Both the position numbers and the translations under genes were made by a program. 9,346 bases of DNA, taken from NCBI GenBank assembly GCA_903910005.1, contig CAIVXW010000172.1:1-9346 (forward strand), given 5' to 3'. The notes beneath the pieces are model-generated. The model did not search any database and had not been told where the DNA came from. It saw nothing but the letters and a program-made list of their open reading frames with translations. Each line of letters starts with the position of its first letter. Position 1 is the first letter of the stretch. This stretch comes from an uncultured Methylococcaceae bacterium. Lineage in GTDB: Bacteria > Pseudomonadota > Gammaproteobacteria > Methylococcales > Methylococcaceae. Positions 1 to 6,899 of the stretch are shown in pieces.

Positions 1-1407
1 TGCCAGGAACAAGGCATTGCCTCTACGGTGTACCAGAAGGGCGATGGATTTGCCGGGTTTGAGACCCTTGACCACGCTGTCAAAGTGGGTGACATCCTTG
101 ATGGTCTGATCCTGGATGCGAACGATCAGGTCACCCCGACGGACTCCGGCGTCCACCGCTGCTCCCGGGGCTGCGTTTTGTACCAGCACACCATTTTGGG
201 GCGGGAGTTCCAGTTGTTCCCGCTGTTCCCGGGTGGGGTTGGTGACTGCCAGTCCGAGACGGTCGACTTTTTGTGGGCCATTGTCGTTTTCAGTGTTGTT
301 CGCAACCGGTTCGTCCTGGTCGGAAAGGGCTCCGATCTTGACGCTGAGTTCCTTGTGGTTGCCTTCACGAATGACCTTGACGCGGGCGGTGGCACCGATG
401 CCGGTTCTGCCAACCAGGGGGGGGAGGTCAGCCGATGATACGATTTCCTGGCCGTTGAATTCGGTGATGATGTCACCAATCTGGATGCCGGCGGTTTCTG
501 CCGGGCTTTTGTCAAGAACCCGCGATACCAGGGCACCTTCCGGTTTTTTCATGCCGAAGGATTCGGCCAACTCGCGGGTCACGTCCTGAATCTGTACGCC
601 CAGCCAGCCGCGTGTCACATGGCCCTGGCTCTTGAGTTGATCCACTACCTGCATGGCAACTTCAATCGGGATGGCGAAGGACAACCCCATGAATCCGCCG
701 GTTCGGCTGTAGATTTGCGAGTTGACGCCCACGACCTCACCGTCCAGATTGAACAGGGGACCGCCGGAGTTACCGGGGTTGATGGCTACATCGGTCTGGA
801 TGAAGGGCACGTAATTGTCGCTGGGCAGGCTGCGACCTTTGGCACTGACGATACCGGCCGTGACTGAATGGTCAAAACCGAACGGCGAGCCGATGGCCAG
901 TACCCAGGCTCCTACCTTGAGTTTGTCGGCAGAACCCATCCGGACTACCGGTAACTCACTGGCCTCTATCTTGAGCAAGGCAATGTCACTGCGTTTGTCC
1001 GATCCCACGACCCGGGCCAGTAACTGGCGGTGATCCTGCAATTTGACCACGATTTCGTCAGCATCCTTGATGACATGGTGATTGGTAATGACATAACCGT
1101 CTGCCGAGACGATAAAACCTGATCCGAGTGACTTGGCCTCGGCGGGCGGATGGCCGCCGCCCTGTCCGCCTTCGCCAAAAAAGTGCTTGAACAATTCGTC
1201 GTAAGGGACTCCCTCCGGCACCTCGAACCCCTCGGGAACCTCCGGTCGGCTGGTTTCAACTTTCTGGGTGGTGCTGATGTTGACGACGGCCGAATTGTTC
1301 TGTTCGACCAGAACGGTAAAATCCGGCAACTGGGCTTGGGCCTGTAAAGGCAGACCGGTCAGGCATGAAATACAAAACGCGAGTGCAGCATACTTGGCGA
1401 TGCGCAT
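1..1407 (-). CDS. mucD: MucD/DegQ-type periplasmic serine protease (HtrA family), 3' end cut by window
   Basis: Periplasmic protease-chaperone that degrades or holds misfolded envelope proteins. The frame is open from ATG at 1407 to base 1: 469 residues, with no stop yet. Residues 1-25 form a signal peptide ending AQA. The trypsin-like domain covers about 30-255, with the catalytic triad visible as His111 (TNHHV), Asp141 (SDIALLKI) and Ser214 (GNSGGPL). Two PDZ domains follow, at about 263-360 and 380-469. The last visible residues (RRGNALFLA) are where the second PDZ domain normally ends, so only a few residues should be missing. A GAGAG sequence 7 bases before the ATG is a weak ribosome binding site. 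It lies 93 bp after rseC on the same strand, in the place mucD has in algU-mucABCD operons. Family membership is certain; mucD rather than degP or degQ rests on the neighbours. Confidence 0.95.
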   Translation of the reverse strand, partial: MRIAKYAALAFCISCLTGLPLQAQAQLPDFTVLVEQNNSAVVNISTTQKVETSRPEVPEGFEVPEGVPYDELFKHFFGEGGQGGGHPPAEAKSLGSGFIVSADGYVITNHHVIKDADEIVVKLQDHRQLLARVVGSDKRSDIALLKIEASELPVVRMGSADKLKVGAWVLAIGSPFGFDHSVTAGIVSAKGRSLPSDNYVPFIQTDVAINPGNSGGPLFNLDGEVVGVNSQIYSRTGGFMGLSFAIPIEVAMQVVDQLKSQGHVTRGWLGVQIQDVTRELAESFGMKKPEGALVSRVLDKSPAETAGIQIGDIITEFNGQEIVSSADLPPLVGRTGIGATARVKVIREGNHKELSVKIGALSDQDEPVANNTENDNGPQKVDRLGLAVTNPTREQREQLELPPQNGVLVQNAAPGAAVDAGVRRGDLIVRIQDQTIKDVTHFDSVVKGLKPGKSIALLVHRRGNALFLA

Positions 1408-1478
1408 GTAGAAACTCTCAATGTTCAGGTGGGATGAATTCAATCGTGCGGTTGCGTCACCGCCGGGTGGGTATATGG

Positions 1479-1504
1479 CTGAATCGGAACGGCCGGTGAT
1501 TCAG
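1479..1504 (-). other. Hairpin at the rseC stop codon
   Basis: A perfect 7-bp inverted repeat (CTGAATC at 1479-1485, GATTCAG at 1498-1504) flanks a 12-base spacer. In the mRNA the first arm contains the rseC stop codon. No run of U follows, so this is not a normal intrinsic terminator. It could be a processing or stability element that sets mucD expression relative to the upstream genes. Function is inferred only. Confidence 0.35.
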
Positions 1505-1941
1505 GGGATGCGGCGAACAACGATGGAGCTAACCTCATCGGCCCGGTTTTTTCCGGTAACCGACCGGATTGCCCGGAGAACCAGCAGCAGACCGCCCAGG
1601 GCACCTGCCGCGCTGGCCGCATCATCGGCCCACCCGGTTAGTTGGGCGACCTGGTGACCGGCCAGTGCCCCCAGCAGTAATCCCGCTACGGGTAGTAGAT
1701 AAAGCCTGATGGCGGCTGTCAGGACGGTGGTTTCGGCAAGACCCATCACAACCCGGTCTCCGGGTTTGAACGAATCCGGCGACGCGACCCTGAGCGATAA
1801 ACGCCCTTTTGCCGCGTACCCGGCCCTGAGGGCCAAACAGGGGGCGGCGCAGGTTCCGCAGTTCCCCCCGGGGGTTTTTTCCAGCACAACGGTTCCCTCC
1901 TCCGGGGACACGTCCACAACCACGCCCCGTTCCTCAATCAT
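1501..1941 (-). CDS. rseC: RseC/MucC family inner-membrane protein
   Basis: A 146-residue protein of the SoxR-reducing/RseC family. It is a positive modulator of sigma-E in some bacteria, and members are also linked to reduction of SoxR. The N-terminal cytoplasmic part carries a cysteine cluster, C28-x2-C31-x3-C35, as in the family, although the first cysteine of the usual set is absent. Two membrane segments follow, at about 71-95 and 107-124, and the protein ends with a basic tail. The start ATG at 1941 gives the typical opening MIEERGVV and overlaps the end of rseB by 8 bases (ATGATTGA), which suggests translational coupling. It is slightly shorter than the E. coli protein at the C-terminus. 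The family call is firm; the function in this organism is inferred. Confidence 0.9.
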   Translation of the reverse strand: MIEERGVVVDVSPEEGTVVLEKTPGGNCGTCAAPCLALRAGYAAKGRLSLRVASPDSFKPGDRVVMGLAETTVLTAAIRLYLLPVAGLLLGALAGHQVAQLTGWADDAASAAGALGGLLLVLRAIRSVTGKNRADEVSSIVVRRIP

Positions 1942-2983
1942 GCAGGGTTTTTTCCTGATGGTGCAGCCCCTCGGCGATAACGGCAACCGTCCGCTCCGGA
2001 ACCTCACCCATGACGGTAACCTGATAGGTTCCAACCTTGCGGGTAGCCATATTAAAGGCTCCCATTTTGCGCGGATGAGACTTGAGTGTATCTGACTTGC
2101 CTTCATCCAGATAGATGGAGACTGAAGACAGACCGTCACTCAACAACAGATGATCCAGTGGCACGGGGTTGCCCGGACGTTTCGTGCGTGAGTAGGAAAT
2201 GATCCTGAAGCCTTCCGGCACCCCTTCAAGTGACCACTCCAGCGAGGCCGGAGACAACATCTCCCGCTGCTGGCTGACTTCCCACTTGACCGACGTGTCC
2301 GGAATGCTGGCTTCCAGTTCATGCAGTGGCAGGTCGGCGGTTAATTCCAGTGTGGAGAAAACCATCTGTTCGATGTCGGCACCGGTTTCATCCAGCAATT
2401 CAGACTTGAGCGGCAGGCCGGATTCCACGTCCAGCCAGATTCGGCGGGCATAACGGTAGTCATCGCGGGGGGTGATGCTGATGATGCGGGCCAGCCGCTT
2501 GGCAACGTAGGCCTGATCCTGCAGGCTGAAATGGTAGTAACGGGTCAACTGGTGGAGGTCTTCGGGAAAATCCAGCAATAACGAATGCCGGGAGGGTTTG
2601 TTTTCCACGTAGGCGGTCTGGGTGTCCGGGTAGTAGCACACTACTTTCTCGGCGTTTCTCACCACTTCCCGCAAGGGGCTGTTCATTGAAATGAGGCGTT
2701 CATGCTCAACTCCCTCACGGACGGCATGAAACAACTGGAAACTTTCCACCTGGCCGTGTCTCGAAAAGGCCAGTATTCCCTTGTAACTCAGTTTGCTGGC
2801 GGCCTGGCGCATCCCGGACAGCCAGTTCAATGCATCAGCCGGTGGTTCGCTGACAGAGGGTTCCGCAGCAGCAACGCCGAAGCTGATGATGCTCAGGCTG
2901 ACCGCGAGAGTCAGGAGCGAACGCCTGACTCGCGCCATCGACACAACAGGCTGGCCGGAGCCAGCATTGGGTTGGTGTGACAT
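1934..2983 (-). CDS. rseB: RseB/MucB, periplasmic regulator of sigma-E
   Basis: Periplasmic protein that binds the outer part of RseA, protects it from the site-1 protease, and releases it when envelope signals arrive. The start at 2983 gives 349 residues. A signal peptide with basic VRR and the hydrophobic run after it ends near VAAA at residue 40. The large LolA-like lipid-binding domain covers about 50-225 (GILAFSRHG, the YYPD segment, RRIWLDVESGLPLKSELLD). The smaller RseA-binding domain covers about 245-335 (EGVPEGFR, HLLLSDGLSSVSIY, YQVTVMGEVPE). The ATG at 2983 lies 4 bases after the rseA stop, fitting coupled translation, but no clear ribosome binding site is seen. A second ATG at 2938 gives 334 residues, closer to the usual length near 317, with an equally good signal peptide, so the start is uncertain. 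It overlaps rseC by 8 bases. Confidence 0.93.
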   Translation of the reverse strand: MSHQPNAGSGQPVVSMARVRRSLLTLAVSLSIISFGVAAAEPSVSEPPADALNWLSGMRQAASKLSYKGILAFSRHGQVESFQLFHAVREGVEHERLISMNSPLREVVRNAEKVVCYYPDTQTAYVENKPSRHSLLLDFPEDLHQLTRYYHFSLQDQAYVAKRLARIISITPRDDYRYARRIWLDVESGLPLKSELLDETGADIEQMVFSTLELTADLPLHELEASIPDTSVKWEVSQQREMLSPASLEWSLEGVPEGFRIISYSRTKRPGNPVPLDHLLLSDGLSSVSIYLDEGKSDTLKSHPRKMGAFNMATRKVGTYQVTVMGEVPERTVAVIAEGLHHQEKTLHD

Positions 2984-2987
2984 AGGG

Positions 2988-3515
2988 TCAGCGGTCAGTT
3001 TGTACACTGACGACCCGTGCATAGGGCAGCAGACCCTGGGCACCGGCCAGATAGGCGGTTTCGTTATGCATTACCAGGTAGTTCTGGAAGTCTGCATCCA
3101 CCTCGGCCACAGGGGTCGACGTCGGTAGTGGGGCATAACGGGCCTGGGCAACCTGTAACGGGTTTCCGGAGGTACCCGGATTCAGCATGGATTTACCCAC
3201 AACGACCGCGACCATAGCCAGACTGGCCGCCAGGGCCGTTGACAGAACCCGCTCGGTCACCCGACGCCGTATGGCATGCGGAGCGAGTACGGTAGGTTCA
3301 TGGGCAATGGCGGCACTCACCCGTGCGGCAAAGCCGGGATCAGGCAGCACGCCGGGGTTGCTGCCCAGCAGACAGCTTATCCGGTTGTAGCGATCCCACT
3401 GCGCTTTCAGTTCAGCATCGGTCTCCATCTGTTTCCACAGTTTGCGGGCCTGAGGGTACCCAAGCGTACCGTCGAGCAGGGCAGACAGATTTTCTGCACG
3501 TTTTTCATCAATCAT
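2988..3515 (-). CDS. rseA: RseA/MucA, membrane-bound anti-sigma-E factor
   Basis: Single-pass inner-membrane anti-sigma factor of 175 residues. The cytoplasmic N-terminal domain (about 1-80; ENLSALLDG, then the AQWDRYNRISCLL segment) binds and blocks RpoE. A basic stretch (RRRVTER) leads into one membrane helix at about 89-108, followed by a periplasmic tail that RseB binds and that the DegS/AlgW protease would cut. The start at 3515 is chosen because GAGGA sits 7 bases upstream; an ATG six codons earlier (3533) would overlap rpoE and lacks this spacing. The gap to rpoE is 10 bases. Length and layout match MucA closely and no truncating mutation is seen, so a mucoid-type mucA lesion is not present here. 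Confidence 0.94.
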   Translation of the reverse strand: MIDEKRAENLSALLDGTLGYPQARKLWKQMETDAELKAQWDRYNRISCLLGSNPGVLPDPGFAARVSAAIAHEPTVLAPHAIRRRVTERVLSTALAASLAMVAVVVGKSMLNPGTSGNPLQVAQARYAPLPTSTPVAEVDADFQNYLVMHNETAYLAGAQGLLPYARVVSVQTDR

Positions 3516-3522
3516 GGCAGTG

Positions 3523-3527
3523 TCCTC
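3523..3527 (-). promoter_or_regulatory. rseA ribosome binding site overlapping the rpoE stop
   Basis: Read on the minus strand, the rpoE stop TGA (3528-3526) runs directly into GAGGA (3527-3523), which is 7 bases before the rseA ATG. The ribosome finishing rpoE therefore covers the rseA binding site, a layout expected to couple sigma and anti-sigma synthesis. This site decides the rseA start. Confidence 0.75.
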
Positions 3528-4101
3528 ATGCAAATAAATATTTCAGCCTTTTTTCGATGGCCTCACGAGCACGAAATATGCGCGATCGTACCGTGCCCAC
3601 CGGGCAACTCATTACTTCAGCAATCTCGTCGTAACTCAGCCCATCAAATTCCCGCAGGGTAATGGCGGTTCTGAGTTCATCCGGCAGATCATTCAGTGCT
3701 TTCTGGATAATCTCAGCCAGTTCCTCGGTCATCAACAACCCCTCCGGGGTTTCGTGGTTTCTTAGACGGGAACCTGATTCAAATTGTTCCGCTTCCTCGA
3801 CATCAATCTCACCGTCCGAGGGGCGACGCGCCCGGGTGGCGATGTGGTTTTTGGCGGTATTGATGGTGATGCGGTACAGCCAGGTATAGAAGGCACTCTC
3901 GCCCCTGAAGCTGGGCAATGCCCGGTACGCCTTGATGAAGGATTCCTGGGCCACGTCGAGGGCTTCGTGTGGATCCTTGATGTAACGGCTGACCAGTTGG
4001 GTAATTTTGTACTGATACCTGGATACTAGCACGTCAAAGGCTTTTTTATCGCCGCGCTGAACCCGTTGAACCAGTTCGGCATCAATATCTTCTTCAATCA
4101 C
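3526..4101 (-). CDS. rpoE: RpoE/AlgU, ECF sigma factor for envelope stress
   Basis: Extracytoplasmic-function sigma factor of 191 residues, which directs RNA polymerase to envelope-stress promoters. Region 2 covers about 22-93 and shows the core-binding and -10-recognition segments (DVAQESFIKAYRAL, FRGESAFYTWLYRITINTAK). Region 4 covers about 130-185, with the -35-reading helix-turn-helix at 153-178 (LSYDEIAEVMSCPVGTVRSR). It resembles P. aeruginosa AlgU almost throughout, with a family-typical length. Translation begins at GTG (4101), supported by GGAG at 4111-4114, 9 bases upstream; an overlapping GTG two bases earlier is followed at once by a stop. It is first in the rpoE-rseA-rseB-rseC-mucD operon. 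The rare start codon may moderate synthesis. Confidence 0.96.
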   Translation of the reverse strand: MIEEDIDAELVQRVQRGDKKAFDVLVSRYQYKITQLVSRYIKDPHEALDVAQESFIKAYRALPSFRGESAFYTWLYRITINTAKNHIATRARRPSDGEIDVEEAEQFESGSRLRNHETPEGLLMTEELAEIIQKALNDLPDELRTAITLREFDGLSYDEIAEVMSCPVGTVRSRIFRAREAIEKRLKYLFA

Positions 4102-4249
4102 ACGGATACACTCCAGCCGGTGGCCGGTTCAGGGCAGCACAGAGCGATTTGACCGAAGGGTATGAGCAGGAGCCGGTAAAAGGGCCGGTTGACGCATGGG
4201 TTAGACATGGAGACTTGGCAATCAGGGTGAGCGATGCTGTTTTTTTACC

Positions 4250-4278
4250 ATTATCGTTGGTTTGCCTGAGCCATTCAA
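4250..4278 (-). promoter_or_regulatory. Candidate sigma-70-type promoter for the rpoE operon
   Basis: On the minus strand, TTGAAT (4278-4273) and GATAAT (4255-4250) are 17 bases apart. They match the -35 consensus at 4 of 6 and the -10 consensus at 5 of 6. Transcription would begin near 4243, giving a leader of about 140 bases before rpoE. No convincing sigma-E promoter (GAACTT plus TCTGA-like) was seen in the 243-bp gap between the kinase and rpoE, which otherwise shows nothing recognisable. This is a motif match by eye, not a proven promoter. Confidence 0.4.
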
Positions 4279-4344
4279 TCGACCCGCCCCTTTCCGGGCA
4301 CAAAAAATTGTCGACCTCCGGGCAGACCGGTCATCCGGCGTCGC

Positions 4345-6813
4345 TCAGCCATTGAGGCTTTGCCGGAGTCTTTCCAGCCCGGAAGCCAGTTCCTGCCGTT
4401 GTCCCTCACGGAGTTGATGCTCCAGTTGAGCGGCGATACGGCTTGTATCGGGGAAACCAAAACTACCGGCAATGCCTTTCAGTTGATGCAGTTTTCCCTG
4501 CAGGGTGGGCCAGTCCTCCTGGCCGAAAGCCTGGATCAGTTCGTCGATGCGACCGGGTAATTCCTGAAAAAAATGCTGTTTGAGCTGGCGATAGGCCGGA
4601 TCATCGTCCATGCTGTTTGCCGGGGCCGACACCTTGTTGCCACGGGTCTGTCGGGTCAGATATAACGCCAGGGTGGCATAAAAATCGGCCTGATTGACCG
4701 GTTTGGTCAGAAAGCCGTTACACCCGGCTGCAAACGCTTCCTGGCGATCCGCTTCGGTGGCATTGGCGGTGAGCATGATCACAGGTCGATCAAAACCGGT
4801 CAGCCGCAGCATCCGGGTGGCATCCAGCCCGCCCACGACCGGCATCTGCATGTCCATCAACACCAGGTCAAATTCAATACCTTGTGCCATTTCCACGGCC
4901 TCCTGGCCATTGGCCGCCACACTGACGCGGGCACCGGTACGCTGAATCAGCAGGGAAATAAGCTGTTGATTATCGGGTTGATCCTCGGCCAGCAGGATGT
5001 GTCCGTCCAGAGGGGCCGAACCGGCAATCTGCGGACGTGAATGCAAAGTCACACACTGTGCCGGTTGCTCCAGCAGGGTGACAGTATCCAGCGGGCCGGT
5101 TGCAATGATGACGACAAATTCACTCCCAACCTTGCTGAGACTGAATACCTCGATATCGCCACCCAGTCGCCGGGCCAGTTCGCGCGAGATGCTGAGCCCG
5201 AGTCCGGTACCGCCAAAACGGCGGGTGGTGGACACATCGGCCTGTACGAACGGCTGAAATAGACGTGCAACCTCCTCCCGGCTCATGCCGATGCCGGTAT
5301 CCAGTACGGTCAGGATCAGGTGTTGTTGTGGCGGATCAAAACTGACGATCAACCGAACCGTGCCGGGCGGTTCGGTAAATTTGACGGCATTGCCAATCAG
5401 GTTGAGCAGAATCTGCTTGAGGCGGGTCGGGTCACTTTCGATGGTATCGGGCAGGGGCGGAATGGCCTGGGTATGAAACCCCAGCCCCCGGGATTGGGCC
5501 ATGGACACGCCAAGGGCGTCAATGTCGGCCAGAAAATCCGGTAGCGAAAACCGCAGCGATTCAATGTCCAGCCGATCGGCTTCGATTTTGGAAATATCCA
5601 GTATGTTGGAAATCAGCTCCAGCAGGTGATGGCCATTGCGGAGGATGGTCTGCACCGCCCGGGTACGGGTAGCCGGGTCAGCGGTTGTATCCAGCAGGTG
5701 TTCGGAGAAGCCGATGATGGCGGTCAGCGGAGTACGAATCTCATGGCTCATGTTGGCCAGAAACAGGCTTTTGGCCCGGTTGGCGGTATCGGCCTGCAAG
5801 CGGGCCACTTCAGCCGATTCACGGGCTTCGGTGAGTTCATGCGTCCGTGCCTCCACCAGACTTTCCAGATGATCCCGATGGCGGGCCAGTTCCTGCTCGT
5901 AGGCTTTTTGCCGGGCAATACAGCGGGCAAACACCGAGATGCCAAAAGCTTCGCCACCCTGCCGCATGACACCGAAACGCACCTGGTAGGGTTGGCCGTC
6001 CCCCAGGGCGATGAGTTCGGTCATGAAGGATTCTTCCTGCAGTGCGCGTCGATAAAACTGGCTCCACTGCCTCTGTACGGCTGGCTGGGGAAATTGCGCC
6101 GCCAGCACCATGCCCTTGTAAACCCGGACATCCCGGTAGTTGGCCATATAACGGCTGAAAGCCGTATTGAAACGCAGCAATCCGAACTGGTGTGCATCCA
6201 CTGACCAGATAATATCCTCGGTACTGTCAAACAGCGCGTCCAGTTCAGCCCACGATTCAGCCCGTTGTCTCAGTTGCCTCTGGAAAGTATTTGCGGTAGC
6301 ACTGGCCATCAGGGCGGCTGCCAGCAATATGACGACCAGGGTAACTGCCGCCACATTCAGCGGATACGACTGACGGAAGACGTGGTGACCCAGATGCAGG
6401 TAGTAAAAATAGGCCGTAAACCCGGTCGCAACGGCGGTCATCCACAGAGCCATCACTCGCCCCAGCAACCAGCCGGCCATCATGATGGCCATGATCGCCA
6501 GACTCCAGCTTGCCCCATTCAATCCCAGGGTTTTGTAGGCTCCCAGAACACTGACGAACAAAAGCCCCCAGCACAAAATATGAGCGGCTGCCCGCAGGTA
6601 TCGTCGGTGTACCATCAGCAACATGCCCAGTCCTGTCAGGATGGCGACCGGGGGACTTGGTCTGTCCAGGAGACTCAATGACGCCATCAGGTTGAAAACC
6701 ATGGTGACCGTCCCCCCCAGCAGAATCAAAAGTCCCAACCCGCGCAGAAGATTGAGGGAACCTGGTTCTGCCAGGGTATCAGTACTGTTCGAGGGGACGT
6801 GATCACGATGCAT
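4345..6813 (-). CDS. Tripartite hybrid sensor histidine kinase (membrane–PAS-like–HisKA–HATPase–REC–Hpt)
   Basis: An 822-residue inner-membrane phosphorelay kinase. About six membrane segments lie within 20-172, with little periplasmic loop, so it probably senses within the membrane. A PAS-like domain (about 188-300) and a coiled-coil linker (302-348) follow. The HisKA domain carries His357 (SHEIRTP). The ATPase domain shows N475 (NLIGNAVKFT), D505 (LDTGIG) and the GGTGLGL loop at 534-540. The receiver (about 604-718) has E610/D611, phosphoacceptor D654 (MDMQMP), T682 and K704. A C-terminal Hpt domain has His776 (LHQLKG). All phosphorelay residues are present, so it should be active. The final response regulator is not in the window. 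The ATG at 6813 has no clear ribosome binding site; a TTG at 6975 would add 54 residues of low-complexity sequence. It lies on the rpoE strand, 243 bp upstream. The signal sensed is unknown. Confidence 0.92.
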   Translation of the reverse strand: MHRDHVPSNSTDTLAEPGSLNLLRGLGLLILLGGTVTMVFNLMASLSLLDRPSPPVAILTGLGMLLMVHRRYLRAAAHILCWGLLFVSVLGAYKTLGLNGASWSLAIMAIMMAGWLLGRVMALWMTAVATGFTAYFYYLHLGHHVFRQSYPLNVAAVTLVVILLAAALMASATANTFQRQLRQRAESWAELDALFDSTEDIIWSVDAHQFGLLRFNTAFSRYMANYRDVRVYKGMVLAAQFPQPAVQRQWSQFYRRALQEESFMTELIALGDGQPYQVRFGVMRQGGEAFGISVFARCIARQKAYEQELARHRDHLESLVEARTHELTEARESAEVARLQADTANRAKSLFLANMSHEIRTPLTAIIGFSEHLLDTTADPATRTRAVQTILRNGHHLLELISNILDISKIEADRLDIESLRFSLPDFLADIDALGVSMAQSRGLGFHTQAIPPLPDTIESDPTRLKQILLNLIGNAVKFTEPPGTVRLIVSFDPPQQHLILTVLDTGIGMSREEVARLFQPFVQADVSTTRRFGGTGLGLSISRELARRLGGDIEVFSLSKVGSEFVVIIATGPLDTVTLLEQPAQCVTLHSRPQIAGSAPLDGHILLAEDQPDNQQLISLLIQRTGARVSVAANGQEAVEMAQGIEFDLVLMDMQMPVVGGLDATRMLRLTGFDRPVIMLTANATEADRQEAFAAGCNGFLTKPVNQADFYATLALYLTRQTRGNKVSAPANSMDDDPAYRQLKQHFFQELPGRIDELIQAFGQEDWPTLQGKLHQLKGIAGSFGFPDTSRIAAQLEHQLREGQRQELASGLERLRQSLNG

Positions 6814-6842
6814 GGATGAAGGCGTAAATGGCGGTTTAGGGA

Positions 6843-6883
6843 GGGGCAGGGCCAGGCAGAAGTTTAGCCTGTCGCCCTGCCCC
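6843..6883. repeat. GC-rich hairpin between the divergent kinase and AIPR genes
   Basis: Perfect 9-bp arms (GGGGCAGGG at 6843-6851, CCCTGCCCC at 6875-6883) enclose a second 5-bp stem (CAGGC 6853-6857, GCCTG 6867-6871) with a 9-base loop. That makes 14 paired bases within 41. No T-run follows on either strand, so it is not a standard terminator. It would lie about 30 bases before the kinase ATG in its mRNA and 16 bases before the AIPR ATG on the other strand. It may be an operator, a translation-blocking leader hairpin or a REP-like element left at an insertion junction. Confidence 0.6.
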
Positions 6884-6899
6884 AATCCAACCACCTGCC

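Noticed and set aside
2984..3043. RseB start further upstream at 3043
   Set aside because: It would overlap rseA by more than 50 bases and place a long cysteine-containing segment before the signal peptide, unlike the family.
4302..4332. Possible terminator after the kinase gene (GACC/GGTC stem near a run of six T)
   Set aside because: The outer stem is only 4 bp with a bulge and two further pairs, and the T-run is separated from it; too weak to call.
5626..6204. 192-codon open frame on the plus strand
   Set aside because: It is wholly antisense to the kinase PAS and HisKA coding region, shows no recognisable domain, and fits as a GC-rich shadow frame.
6798..6807. Perfect 10-bp palindrome CGTGATCACG at the kinase start
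   Set aside because: Palindromes of this length are expected several times by chance in 9 kb, and it lies within the kinase coding region.
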